NCBI GenBank assembly: GCA_963680875.1 | Contig: OY804580.1 | Location: forward strand, 113,525,534-113,589,533 | Reading direction: 5' to 3' | DNA: 64,000 nt | From: Bathymodiolus brooksi | Lineage: Eukaryota; Mollusca; Bivalvia; Mytilida; Modiolidae | Part shown: piece by piece, positions 1 to 10,750 of the stretch | Layout: the number at the start of each line of letters is the position of its first letter | How positions within the stretch are numbered: the first letter of the stretch is position 1 | Notes under the pieces: model-generated | Database searches by the model: none | The model's input: only the letters and a program-made list of their open reading frames with translations | Told to the model about the DNA's origin: nothing | Program-made: the position numbers and the translations under genes

Positions 1-149
1 GACCGCTCTCTTTCCTGACTTGGTACAAGCACTTTAACAAAAAGTGGTGGGATTAAACTGCAATGTAGTTTTATGAGCTCTGCAATCTTATCAACTGAAA
101 GATATATGCAGGTGATGCTGTAATGTTGCTACACTTGAATGGAAAATTC

Positions 150-415
150 ACAGTGGTGAAAACCTAAATCATCTCGTTAGTCGTAAGCTTTCGTTCGTAG
201 CGGCCATCACAGTCAACTGTCATGGTATGAAGCAGCCATACATGTATCTGTGGTGTCTTTTATTTCAAGTTCAATGGGACAAATACGATCAACATAGTCA
301 CCAAATGTGCAAGTATTGAAAGTACATCATCTATTTAGCGGAACGTAAAATTAAAGGACCGAGCTAGCTTCTTTCCTGCTTCAGACTAATAAAGAGGACA
401 CAGTTGATAGGAAAG
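150..415 (-). pseudogene. Penelope-like retroelement RT fragment (copy 1)
   Basis: Read on the minus strand, this stretch resembles the reverse-transcriptase core of bivalve Penelope-like elements. It has an Asn-Phe-Thr-Phe-Arg lead-in, an IDDVLS catalytic segment near 324-340, and then a region resembling IELEIKDTTDT. The tyrosine codon of the expected YIDD motif is TAA, and the frame shifts between the two halves, so the copy is dead. A second copy lies at 42.12-42.37 kb. The family call is from remembered motifs; the breaks are visible in the sequence. Confidence 0.6.
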
Positions 416-454
416 AGCATGTTTTACTCAACTCCAATAATATTTCAGTTATAT

Positions 455-522
455 CGTGGTGGTCAGTTTTATTAGTGGAGGAAACTAGGACTGTTCCGAG
501 AAAACCACATACTTTCCTTAAG
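455..522 (+). mobile_element. SINE-like conserved core, copy A
   Basis: The block 'atatcgtggtggtcagttttattagtggagga' followed by 'aaaccac' recurs four times in the window: here, 3290-3350, 14500-14560 on the minus strand, and 39335-39395 on the minus strand. It belongs to a dispersed short repeat common in bivalve genomes. I cannot assign the SINE subfamily. Confidence 0.5.
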
Positions 523-839
523 CTACTGTTATACTGTATCACACATAATCGCTGCTGCGACTTAAGAAATATATTTAACACACGGATACACACTGTCAAA
601 AAGAATAATCAATCAATCACATGCAGGAGTTATACAGATAGAACAAGAGTGGGCGAGTGGTTGCTGTTTAACGCAAAATGAGCAAGTTATTAGCTATTTA
701 AAGGTAATAACAAAACATATTCAATAACATACTAGTTATGATAATGCATGCCCTTGTACTAGAAAGCATATTTAGTTGGATTTTTTTTATAGTGCTGTTT
801 AACTGCAACCACAGTGTGCGATTAGACATGTCGCTCCGA

Positions 840-980
840 TCGGAATAATTATCCTGATATCATGCTCACCAGGCTTTGCTCTTTACTCCTCTATTCAACG
901 TGCTTTACTGAGAAGCAGCAAATGCGAATTTTATAGTCGTTGGCTTGACTCGACCAGGTACACGAAAGACAAACTCCTCC
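840..980 (-). mobile_element. Degenerate tRNA-derived SINE (body)
   Basis: The segment containing 'agaagcagcaaatgcgaat' and 'ttggcttgactcgaccagg' is homologous to the SINE at 43.69-43.86 kb, which retains a recognisable tRNA-like head. The head here is eroded. Confidence 0.45.
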
Positions 981-1373
981 GATAAACAATTACAAATGTA
1001 GTATGAAAGGATTAGATATAAGTAAAAATGAGAGACTAAACAATTTCACTCTTTGACATAATTAAAAGTTTATGAACAGCGCTTTTATTGCTGTTCTACA
1101 TTAAATAGTAACAGTTGGGTTTAATATATTCATTATTAAAATTTACAGTTTCTCAATAATATTTTTATTATTATTAAACTTTAGATTCCTTTTCGTGAGG
1201 CGTAGGCTACTGTAACCAATTTTGGCTATCCCGTCTATGCATTTGGTGGGTTGTTGACCCTCAAAGACTTCTAAATTATTTGCTTTTCCAATCTTTGACT
1301 TTGAATTTACCCAATAAAAGTAAATCTAGAGACGCGTCGTGTCCACTACATTAGATATCTACATTCTGTCAAA

Positions 1374-1552
1374 ATATCTCAAATTTAACCTAAGTAAATT
1401 ATATATCTCAAATTCAACCTAAGTAAATTATATATCTCAAATTTAACCTAAGTAAATTGAATATCTCAAATTTAACCTAAGTAAATTATATATCTCAAAT
1501 TTAACCTAAGTAAATTAAATATCTCAAATTTAACCTAAGTAAATTAAAAATA
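1374..1552 (+). repeat. 30-31 bp minisatellite, about 6 copies
   Basis: Tandem copies of 'atctcaaatttaacctaagt' plus 'aaattatat', with one- or two-base differences between copies. The array lies just downstream (minus-strand sense) of signal exon copy 1, so it would fall inside that gene's intron. Confidence 0.9.
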
Positions 1553-1614
1553 TCATTACAGATACGTAAAACTATTATTTTTGCAATAGTCACCAATTAT
1601 TGAAGCCCACATAC

Positions 1615-1701
1615 CTGTGTCAAAATGTCATATGTAACTGTCTGTGCTCCCAACAGACCAACACTCCACACCAATGACCAAATAAAAATCCAATACAACA
1701 T
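1615..1701 (-). CDS. Signal-peptide first exon, secreted protein family, copy 1
   Basis: Minus-strand ATG at 1701 followed by 29 codons with a hydrophobic core (Leu-Tyr-Trp-Ile-Phe-Ile-Trp start, Gly-Ala-Gln near the likely signal cleavage). It ends at a canonical CAG|GTATG donor (GT at 1613-1614). The same exon recurs at 38494, 53355 and 60497 with 60-80% amino-acid similarity by eye, always with the same length and donor position. The second exon would lie to the left and is not in the window. Upstream, at about 1776-1785, is the conserved 'gacacgccca' box shared by all copies. The function of the family is unknown to me; it is probably secreted. Confidence 0.65.
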
Positions 1702-2043
1702 ATTCTTATTGCTGTTTTAACTTTTAACGTTTGGTCATTGGTGTACTTGTATTTTTATGGAAAAGTTAAAGATTTGACACGCCCAATATCACCGAGTACA
1801 TTGGTACCAGGTAGTGTCATTGTCGTCTGCTGACCTATTATTAAAAACACAAATCTGTTTCTATTGGTATAAATATGAAGGGTCTTTATCTTTCGACATA
1901 TTTTCGGTTCTGTTTTTTACTTTGAATAACTTGGTCGTCAACTTGCCCATTTCTGTTTTAACCTGATTACAGGTTTGTTCACATGGTCTGATATATATAT
2001 ACATGTATAGCTATAATACCATTGTAACTATTGCAATCACCAC

Positions 2044-2307
2044 ATGGCCTATACGCGTACTATCTATTTGTTGGTTGGTTTCTTTGTTATCTGTATACGA
2101 GAAACTAAACAACATGTTTTCTATTATTTTTCACCTGAACCAGATCCGGACCAATACATGAATTCTGGACATCGAACCTGGTATATAAAATGCGGACATT
2201 CGATTCGCTGTGGTCAGCTATGTTCCTCCATCCGAAACAAAATCATAATGGATTATCCTAAAAATACGGATCCAGTGTATACAAGGCCAGATGCATACTG
2301 TCACTAA
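2044..2307 (+). CDS. Possible small secreted protein, 87 aa
   Basis: This plus-strand ORF starts in good context (caccacATGG) about 55 bp after a TATA-like 'gatatatatatacatg'. Its first 20 or so residues are hydrophobic (YLLVGFFVICI), compatible with a signal peptide. The rest carries four cysteines (IKCG, IRCGQLC, AYCH) and ends in a normal stop. It is divergently placed about 340 bp from signal exon copy 1. A weakly similar sequence lies at 39.08-39.14 kb next to copy 2 but without the ATG. I recognise no domain. It could be a chance ORF. Confidence 0.35.
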   Translation: MAYTRTIYLLVGFFVICIRETKQHVFYYFSPEPDPDQYMNSGHRTWYIKCGHSIRCGQLCSSIRNKIIMDYPKNTDPVYTRPDAYCH

Positions 2308-2329
2308 ATTCAAACAGATATTAGAACTG

Positions 2330-2960
2330 AGAATGTTCCAGGATGTATTATAAAGTTGGTATTATTTATTTTAATCCCATTGTTCCAGGTCACGGTATTT
2401 ATTTTTCCGGTACTAGAAATGCATGGTCGTTAGGTACTTTCTAAATTAATCATGGTTCAGAGAGTCTTCCAGGATATTTACTAAAGTTGGAATTGAAATT
2501 GTTTGAAATCTAATTGTTCCAAGTGACAGCTATGATATTGCTCTTATTTACGTTATTTTTGTTTGTTTGCGTATAGTGGTGTCCACATTGTGTTGTGTTT
2601 TTCTTCGTCTTGTGTACCCTTTGTTGCTAGTCTTTCTGGATTGTCTATTGTTTGTTCCTTCGGTATTCTCTAACGTTTATATTCTTCTTGGTCAGAAATG
2701 TATGGTTGCTAGGTACTGTCATATTAATCAAAACTGAATCGAGATTCAAATTTATACAACGGAGGCTATCAGTGTTCGTGAAACCGGATGCTTAAGAGTG
2801 CAAACGGTTTTTGGGGGGTTCTGCGGTCGTGTTGCTCATCTTTTTAGTTTTCTGTGTTTTGTTTTGTTTGTACTAGCATTGTGTCTTGTGTCCATTGTTG
2901 TCTTGTATCTCTGCACTGTCCATTCTTGATTGTCACTCCGGTTTTCTCTGACGTTTCTTT
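2330..2960. repeat. Degenerate dispersed mussel-type repeat
   Basis: It contains two imperfect copies of a T-rich block ('tcttgtgtaccctttgttg', 'tcttgtgtccattgttgtc', each followed by 'ttctctgacgttt'-like text). It also holds repeats of 'ttccaggat...ttataaagttgg'. It resembles the dispersed repeat seen better preserved at 41.93-42.07, 56.28-56.48 and 58.49-58.62 kb. No coding signal seen. Confidence 0.4.
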
Positions 2961-3269
2961 AATATAGACAGCAATTAATATGCACAATTCTTAGAACCAA
3001 CAATGGACAGAACATGTAGCGGACATGAAGCATCATTGTGATATTAATATTTAACCATAGTTAAAGGGAGATTTCAGGGTAAATAGGATCTAAGTCTTGG
3101 AGCTCCAAATTCATTAAATTCTACGATGGAGTATTGCCTAATACATGTAGTACAAACAAAAACTATTTAAACCTCAATTATATGAACGTGACCGGTACCT
3201 GCATAACCAGGTGAGTGACACAGATTTATGTTAATCTCTTGTTAAGGTATATAAACGACTCTTATCTGG

Positions 3270-3350
3270 TTTGGTTTATGGTGCTTAACGCCACTTTCAG
3301 GCGTTCAGTTTTATTGGTGGAGGAAACGGGAGTACCCGGAGAAACAAGAC
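3270..3350 (+). mobile_element. SINE-like conserved core, copy B
   Basis: 'ggtgcttaacgccactttca' followed by 'cagttttattggtggaggaa' and 'gtacccggagaaac'. This is the best-preserved copy of the core, and its 'taacgccactttcag' lead-in is typical of this bivalve repeat. Confidence 0.6.
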
Positions 3351-3459
3351 TCTTAGAATTTTTATTGGCGGCCGCCATAGCGTACAGATATTCCCATCTC
3401 AGCAAAGGAAATGATGCACAACATTGAATGAAGGCGTGTCTTAAGTGGGTAATTGGCAC

Positions 3460-5850
3460 AGTTCACATCAGATACATTTGTTTGTCCCTTTTAGTTATTT
3501 TAGAGGTTGAAGACATCACGCGGAAATGTACTTTTGGTTACATTACAAAAAAAGGGGGGGTGTGGTTATCACGACACACCATCTCCAGCGCTCCATTTCT
3601 CCAATCTAAACAATGTCTGAACCCGAAAATGTTTTTAAAACAAATAAAAACATATTGAAATATCCTCATAGTGTAACCAAACTGTATGACACGTCTGTTT
3701 TATCTCAATAATTACTACCTTGTCAATGTACTTAGGAAAGTACAACTCCACAACTTGTCTCCATTGTCTTAACTTGTACATGTGCCCCACAATAATGTGT
3801 GCAATCCTTTACATCTATTATTGGTTGCAGTATGATATAAAGAAGGAAAATGTCAAAAAAAGATATCTTTTACAGTAAAAAAAAGTTACAAGGTACTAGG
3901 TGTCGGTCACAAATCTGTCATCTTTTTAGAATGGTGCATGACTCATTGTCCTATAACATGAGTTTGTCCAACACCAATCTTTTCTTGAGTGGTAGACAGA
4001 GTACACCACTTCCATATTTAGGCCCTGTTCCTCTGATAGAAATAAAAAGAGATATGGGGTAAATGTCGATGAGAAAACGACCCATAACCATCCGAATTAA
4101 TACTGCAATCAAATACAAAAATGAGGCTAATGACAGCAGTTTCAACTGATGAACATGTTCATGAAAAGGTATTTAATGACAGAATTGCTGAGCTGCTTGC
4201 CTTATTTGTGATCAAAGAAAGTGCATTATACTTTGAGGGGCTACTATTATTTTAATTTGCATATTTCTTTTTAATTTGCTTGCTTTTAATTAATTTGTTT
4301 TTGTTTTATGTTTTGCTTTGCAGTTTAATAGCACAATCCAGATTGATGTTTGGATCTTAGATACATGCTATGACAATAGTTTCATGCTTATGATACTTGC
4401 TTCAATTTATTTGCAATTACATTTGTATGGTCCTATTGTCAATAAAAGTCATCAGAAAAAGGAAATTCTTATTCAGACCTAGTTAACAGTCACAGCCTGA
4501 TGAGGATATCAGCATAAATGAACCACTCGTTGAAGTTTTAAGGTGAAATTCAGCACAGGATAGAGGATATAAAGGACTTCAATCAATTCTGTAAACTTTG
4601 AATCAATGTTCTTGCTTATTCAAAGTGACCGACATACTGTATATTCAGAAATTATTGAGATGTTTCATTATTGCGGAAAATGCAACTGAACTTAAAACTC
4701 GTATTTTAGAAGCATTTGTATCATTTTGCACTAGAGATCTTTGAGTTTTGCATTAATTAAAAATCGCAATTCGGGCTGATTTAATTTTCTTAAATCGCAG
4801 TAATAAATGAATGCATTAATTTCCGATTTTACAGTATATCATTATGAATTACATGGATATAGTGTTGATTGACATTTCGTAATGAATACTGCTTAAGAAG
4901 ACCATTGCCGAGTACTTGTGTGGAGTTGGGTGGAACATCAGACTCAATCACCAATATTAGTGCTTAAGAGACAATTGACATTATGAACATTTACAATTTT
5001 AAACTGGAAATATTCAATGTTTGTATGTTCATCATTATATCGTTATGATTAGATATATTTCATATGTTATTTGTTATATGACTTATAAATGCTCCAATCA
5101 TTGATGTGATTAATTAAATGTAAATGCTAATTCATTGTTTTTTTTCTATAATATTTTCTAATTAGAAAGAGTTAGATGGGTGAATATCAATGAATCAAAT
5201 TTTGGTTCTCATATATCAAGGTCTCATTAAGAATCATTCCTTTATAATTAGAAGGAGTTGGGATTGAATACATAGACATCAATCGAATTTGGTTCTCAAT
5301 CAAGGTCTTGAATAAATATCAAAACAAAAACAAGACAAAAAAACACACAAACAAATAAAGAAAAAACAAAAACAAAGCAAAAATAATTATACACACTTTG
5401 ACTTTTCGGGGTATAGTAAATGTGGAAAAAATTTATTGGGACTTTTTTTCCTGTGACTTTTTTTCTACCGACGCAACACATACTTACGATATTATGTTGA
5501 ACACAGACACTTTTATCAATATTAATTCCATACAGTCAATGATAAGCAATAAATCGTGAACGTAAAATTTTCCAAAAATAAAGGAAAACAATTCGGTTTA
5601 TTATTTTCCTGAACGGATTTCGCTATACAGTTGCGATGTTGTTGAACGCAGGCCTAATTTAGTGATTTCTACCTCACATGGCTTATTGAATTTGCAGGCA
5701 ACTATGCCATCGGCAATATCCAGGTTTGTTATGCCGATGCTCTGCCAGTTTCCATCGTTGAGCGTTCATGATTCTGCTGTCCGCACCAAATATTTATATT
5801 TGAAATTCATATGAAAGGAAAAAAAGAAAATAGAAAAGCTAAATGCATAT
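3460..5850. other. Intergenic, no feature recognised
   Basis: AT-rich sequence with short homopolymers and no convincing ORF, exon or repeat structure. A C-poor, A-rich run with aaacaaacaa-type text lies at 5310-5385. Confidence 0.5.
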
Positions 5851-5860
5851 TAATATGTTG

Positions 5861-6063
5861 CTTTATTGTGGAGCCCAGTAACTGACATGATAATTTTAAT
5901 TTTGTTTATACGAAATAGTTTACGAGCCCGTTTTCTGACATGAGAATTTTTTTTTTTTATTTCGTTTATAGAATTTTTTTTAATTTAGTTTATGCGAAAT
6001 ACTATTTCGTATAACGTCATAAAAATATGTATCATGTCAGTTAACGGGCTCTGTACTTTATTG
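5861..6063. mobile_element. hAT-like MITE, ~187 bp, 8-bp TSD
   Basis: A perfect 8-bp direct repeat CTTTATTG (5861-5868 and 6056-6063) flanks terminal inverted repeats. The left end reads 'tggagcccagtaactgacat'; the right end in reverse complement reads 'cagagcccgttaactgacat'. The 8-bp duplication and CAGAG-type terminus fit the hAT superfamily. The interior is AT-rich and non-coding. Confidence 0.75.
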
Positions 6064-7040
6064 TTACTCATCAAAAAAGAATAAATTCTAATTAAGAAAG
6101 AAGCGTCTTTTAATTTCATAATATTAATGTTTTAAAAGATTCAGATTCAATATTTTATTAAAGTCTCACCACTTGTAATACATATAATACACAATCATCA
6201 CAATATATACATTAAAACAGAAGTTTTATAGATAAGATACAAGTGCCATTCTATAAAGAATTATGAGAGACTATATACATTTCAATAAATCAAAACTTTA
6301 AATCATGTCTATAAAACATTTCAGTTCTATAAAAACTTAACTATCAATCAAGAATATAAAAAACGATTTCTTCTACCTAAAATATTAAAAAGAAACCATC
6401 ATAAATAAAGACGATTAAAAGTTGGCATGTGGTGAAATATTTATCCAATTACGAATTATGGCTTGGATCCGGGATATGTACAATGAAAGATGAACACAGG
6501 ATTTACACAGACATCCTGTTCTTTGTATTTCATCTTGATCTCTTTATTAGGTTTAAATAAAATACCTTTTCTTTTGTATGAACAATTATTTATGTACACG
6601 ACTATATGGTTTAAAAGGAATATATTACTTGGTTCTATTTTAAGCTTGTCTTATTATTTGTTATGTTAATTTCTCAAGTACACACATGTGCTTACCAAGA
6701 AGCTAATTGTATTGATTGATAAATTAAATAGTAATAATTTTTTGATTAGAATAACGAAAAATCCAAATATCTTTTCAACTATAGATTTTTGAACAGCAAA
6801 ATAAACAAGAGTTTTATTTAGAATTAGAAATGCTAACTAAATATGTTACAGTAATGCTTCTTATTGTTTTGGCTGAGGCTGTACTCAGATGAAATTTTAT
6901 ATTTTGGTCCTATTTTGGTGTCATTTTTCGGGTGGGAGTAGATGTACTTTATAGAAGAGCCATCCGTACGTCATGTATCTTACCTGTAAAATCTTTCTCT
7001 CAGTCACGTGTACTTTAGACGAACCTGACAAGCATTTCTC
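6064..7040. other. Intergenic, no feature recognised
   Basis: Strongly AT-rich DNA with no ORF or repeat that I could support. Confidence 0.4.
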
Positions 7041-7076
7041 TCATAAATTATGGTTATACTTTGCATTTTTTGTAAA

Positions 7077-7850
7077 ATGGGTAAAAATTCTGACTTATCT
7101 CCGGAATGCCAAAAGTTTGTAAAAAAGTTGTTTGCCTTTTATAGTAAGGAAAAGGCAACGAAGAAGCCAATTGTCTCATTTGATAGGGTATATCAAAAGA
7201 CATCCAAAGCTTTGGGTGTGTCTTACACTTCAGTGCACCGTATTATGAATGGTAAGAGGCCTTGTAAGTCAAATAGACCCAAAGAAAGAGCTGAATTTTT
7301 TGACGACTTTGATCATTGTGTTATTAAAAGAACAATCCACGGTTTATATTCACGGAAAATTGCTCCGACCGTCTCAATAATACATAAGGAAATAAAAGAT
7401 TCTAATAAAATATCAAAGTCTAAGTTTACTCTAACTCTCATTGATCTTGGATATACTTATAAAAAATAGGTGATAATCAAAGAGTTCTGTACGATCAAGT
7501 GTTTATTATTAATTGTAGGTGTAATTATCTGAGAAAGATCAAATCTTTTAGGGAAGCAGGGTATGATATCGTGTACATGGATGAAACATGGGTTAACCAA
7601 AATCACTGCACAGATTATATGTGGCTTCCGAATGATGGGTCTGGTGCACCAAGAATACCCTCGGGTAAAGGCAAACGTTTGATTGTTTTGCATGCAGGTA
7701 CGCGAAGTGAGCATTGGCGGCTGCGATTTAGTGTTTCTGGCCAAATCAAAGGATGGTGACCATCACCAGGAGATGAATAGTGTTGTCTTTCTTGAGTGGT
7801 TTGAAAATCAATTGATGGCTGCTCTGAAGATCAATCTGTTTCATCAATAG
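7077..7850 (+). pseudogene. Decayed DDE_3-type (IS630/Tc1-mariner-like) transposase
   Basis: The first reading frame (to 7469) has a helix-turn-helix-like N-terminus with 'SYTSVHRIMNGKRP', typical of these transposases. After a stop and frame break, 7520-7735 carries 'VYMDETWVNQNH', the first catalytic aspartate, and 'PSGKGKRLIVLHAG', both hallmark segments of the DDE_3 superfamily. A further frameshift near 7735 moves the remainder (HHQEMNSVVFLEWFEN) into another frame, ending at about 7850. The terminal part with the last acidic residue is missing. I see no clear terminal inverted repeats around it. ATG at 7077 is preferred to 7050 because homology-like text begins there. This is a dead copy. 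Confidence 0.75.
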
Positions 7851-8573
7851 ATCAATATGTACATGTATAACATGTTTAGCATCTTACCTTGATGCCCATT
7901 TATCATGCCCTTAATATATCACCAAGATGATTGAATGCATAACAATGAACTTAGCTCAGTGCAGAGAGAGTTAATATCACTGGTATTAAACTGATGTTCG
8001 TAACTTTAGTTACCTACATCCCAACATGGCGCACACCGAAAATGGTAAATTAGAATATCCTTGTTTTCTCTTTGTTTTTAGTTTATTTTCAAATATTTTC
8101 ATTTCAAATGTATAGATATTTTAACAATTAACTAGTGATATGCTTAAATCAACTGTAAATTCTCCTATGTGGCACAAAACCTACTTTAAGAAATACAAAT
8201 GATGTAAGTAACTGTAGAATTATTTTTGAACGATGTTCGTAACTTTCAAATATGATGTTGGTAACTTTAAAGTTTGGTGTTTCTAAAATCATGTTTAAAA
8301 CATTTAAAGAACAACGCTTTTGTAATAAATAAAATTTGAAAACAAAGAAAAACAACCCTGAAGTGATAGAGAGGGTAATACAGGTGGGAGAGATTATATA
8401 ATGCCCGAGAGAGAAAAAATACAGAGCGGAGGATGAGAGGGTTATGAATGAGTGAGAAGAACGAAAGATGAGGGTAGCCGGAGAAGAACACCTTGTCCAA
8501 CGCTCGTTTCCAATTAGCAATAATAAACACGTGGCTTTGCGTTTCCTGTAATCTTTTGTAATCTTACAGCGAT

Positions 8574-8650
8574 GGATATCGAGAATGACCAGATAATCAA
8601 TAGTGCTGAGGCCGATGCGGCAGTCGATACAACATATGTAGTTGTTTAGT
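8574..8650 (+). CDS. Possible short first exon inside TIR element
   Basis: After a pyrimidine-rich 'cttttgtaatcttacag', an ATG at 8574 opens 25 codons of acidic, balanced composition (MDIENDQIINSAEADAAVD) ending in TAG. A possible GT donor lies just before the stop. The higher GC than its surroundings is the only support. It could be an exon of the element's own gene or chance. Confidence 0.2.
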
Positions 8651-9284
8651 ACTATATTGATATTTCTATTTGGTCTTGGACTGTGTGCTCTAGAAGGGTC
8701 TTTCATAAACTACGACCTTGCAATAGGGCGTTTTAACTTCCGACCTTTGGGTGTTTAGGACCTCCCATGGATGGCGACCTCCGACATCATTATTAAATTC
8801 GATTAGGGCATTCTGGGTGTCATATATAAATTCTAACAAAGTATATTTGTATGTAAATTAACAGTTCTAGGTGTAAATATGCCGTGAATTATTACCAAAT
8901 TAATTGTCCTTTGTGTTTTTTTTCTTATTTTAATAAAAATGGACACACCAGATCAAGTATTTTAAGAATGACACATCTAATTATTTCCCTTTAATGCTGA
9001 AATGAAACCAGATTAATTTATTATTAATTTGTTAGACTATTGTATTAAATACAGATAAATAAAGATTTATAATACTTTTTAACGAATCTATAATGTGTAA
9101 GTATTAAAATTGGATTAATCTATGGTAAAGCTGTTTTCGAAAAGTTTTTTTTTATTTTTTATATCATATCATTTCAAGTTTTACAAATACATATACATTT
9201 ATAAATATGCATTGAAATTGACAGGATGTTAGTCTGAACAGTCTTGACGGTATATAAACGAATTAGTTTAATATCAATAGTTGT

Positions 9285-9720
9285 TATACCCATAACCCCC
9301 ACAAACAAAGTTAGGGGGGTATATAGGAATCACCCCGTCTGTTCGTCTGTCTGTCCGTCCATCCGTCCGTCTGTCCGTCTGTCCATGTACCTTGTATGCG
9401 CAACTCCTCCTAAACCGCTTATTGGATTTTTATGACACTTTACACATTTGTAGTACACTACCTGCAGATGTGCATGAAGGAATATGGTTGCTGTCCAAAA
9501 TTTAAAAGGAGAGATAATTCAACTTATACTTTCACGAAAAGGGAGGGCATGCACCTTGTAAGCGCAACTCCTACTAAGCTGTTTATTGATTTTTTATGAA
9601 ACTTTACACAGTTGTAGTACACAACCTGCAGATGTGCATGAAGGAATACCGTTGCTGTCTAAAATTTAGAAGGGGAGATAATTCAACTTATACTTTCACG
9701 ATAAGGGGGGTCGTGTACTT
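9285..9720 (+). repeat. Dispersed 'ggggtatatagg-gtccgtc' repeat with internal ~175-bp duplication
   Basis: 'taggggggtatataggaatc' is followed by a (tctgtccg)n tract. Then come two tandem copies (9385-9545 and 9555-9715) of a segment with 'gcgcaactcctcctaaaccg' and 'cagatgtgcatgaaggaat'. Related 'ggggtatatagg...gtccgtc' text occurs at 50700-50770. The family is common in molluscs. Confidence 0.6.
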
Positions 9721-10750
9721 GTGGCGACCCCTAGATGTATGTTCTTGTTTAGTTTATTTTGGAGATGGGATGTTGTCTCCTTGACATAACTCCATATCCG
9801 TTCATTTTTCATAGGTAACGTGCTAATATACCTGTATTCCAAAGTTTGAACATCATAGTATTGCAAGCGGGGGTATCACTCAGTGAGGTCACTCGCAGTT
9901 CTAGTTTAAATCAGGATCGCATACATGAATTTCCTTCACCCATGTTAAATATAATTATACACATAGATTTCCTACAAGTCCCTTATCTATATTCTTGTAT
10001 ACTTTAGTAAATATGTTGCTATATGTAATATATCTCTACCGACAATATTTATGTAGTACAGATACATTGCTTTCAGCAGCAAACGTATTAAAGGGATACG
10101 CACAAGATACACATAGGTTAGAAAGGGATTTATTGTAGCAAGTCTATAATTGTTTACATTGATATGATTACGATGTTTCATGGATCAACACGTCTTCAAC
10201 TGTCAATAAGTCGCATGTGACGCTAAAACAAATCAACATCCTAAAAATGTGAGAAAGGTAGAATACTGTACATGTATGCGACCCTGAATTGTTTTTCTTC
10301 TTAATACTCGTTCTATATGCTTTCGTTTCGTTGCTTTTGTTCTTTTTACTTTTAAGTTGTCTGCATGCTTAATGTTGCTTTGAAATTGAAACCAAGAGTT
10401 TCTTAACGAGCAATTAAACACCTTCTTATTATTTAACAGTTATGGAAATCTGCAGTTACGGACATCTCTTTAAATATCTTTCTAACGTTACGAACATCAC
10501 TTCAAAGAGTTACGTACATCCTTCAATTTTTTTCAAGTTAATATTTCAATGCTCTCATAAGAGTTTCGTCAGTTTTATGTATGCATTCGAGTATCTAATA
10601 TTCCCACCTGTAATCATACTGTATGGACTTACTAATAAACACTACTGATAAAGAGAAAACAAGGATATTCTAATTTACCATTTTCCGTGTCCGCCATGTT
10701 GGGATGTAGGTAACTAAAGTTACGAACATCAGTTTAATACCAGTGAATAT

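Larger units (their letters stand above)
7978..10745. mobile_element. 2.77-kb TIR element, 5-bp TSD
   Basis: Terminal inverted repeats of about 100 bp begin with 'cactggtattaaactgatgt' at 7978 and are mirrored up to 10745. They differ at only a few positions (for example gcgcacaccg versus gcggacacgg). Both ends are flanked by AATAT (7973-7977, 10746-10750). The motif GATGTTCGTAACTTT recurs subterminally (7993, 8230, 8253 on the left; inverted near 10475, 10508 and 10722 on the right). No transposase was recognised. A candidate small plus-strand exon lies at 8574-8650, and a dispersed repeat at 9285-9720 is nested within. Confidence 0.8.

Noticed and set aside
8149..8706. 185-codon minus-strand ORF inside the 2.77-kb element
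   Set aside because: Low-complexity, Phe/Ser/Leu-rich translation of an A/G-rich plus strand; no domain, no splice or promoter support.
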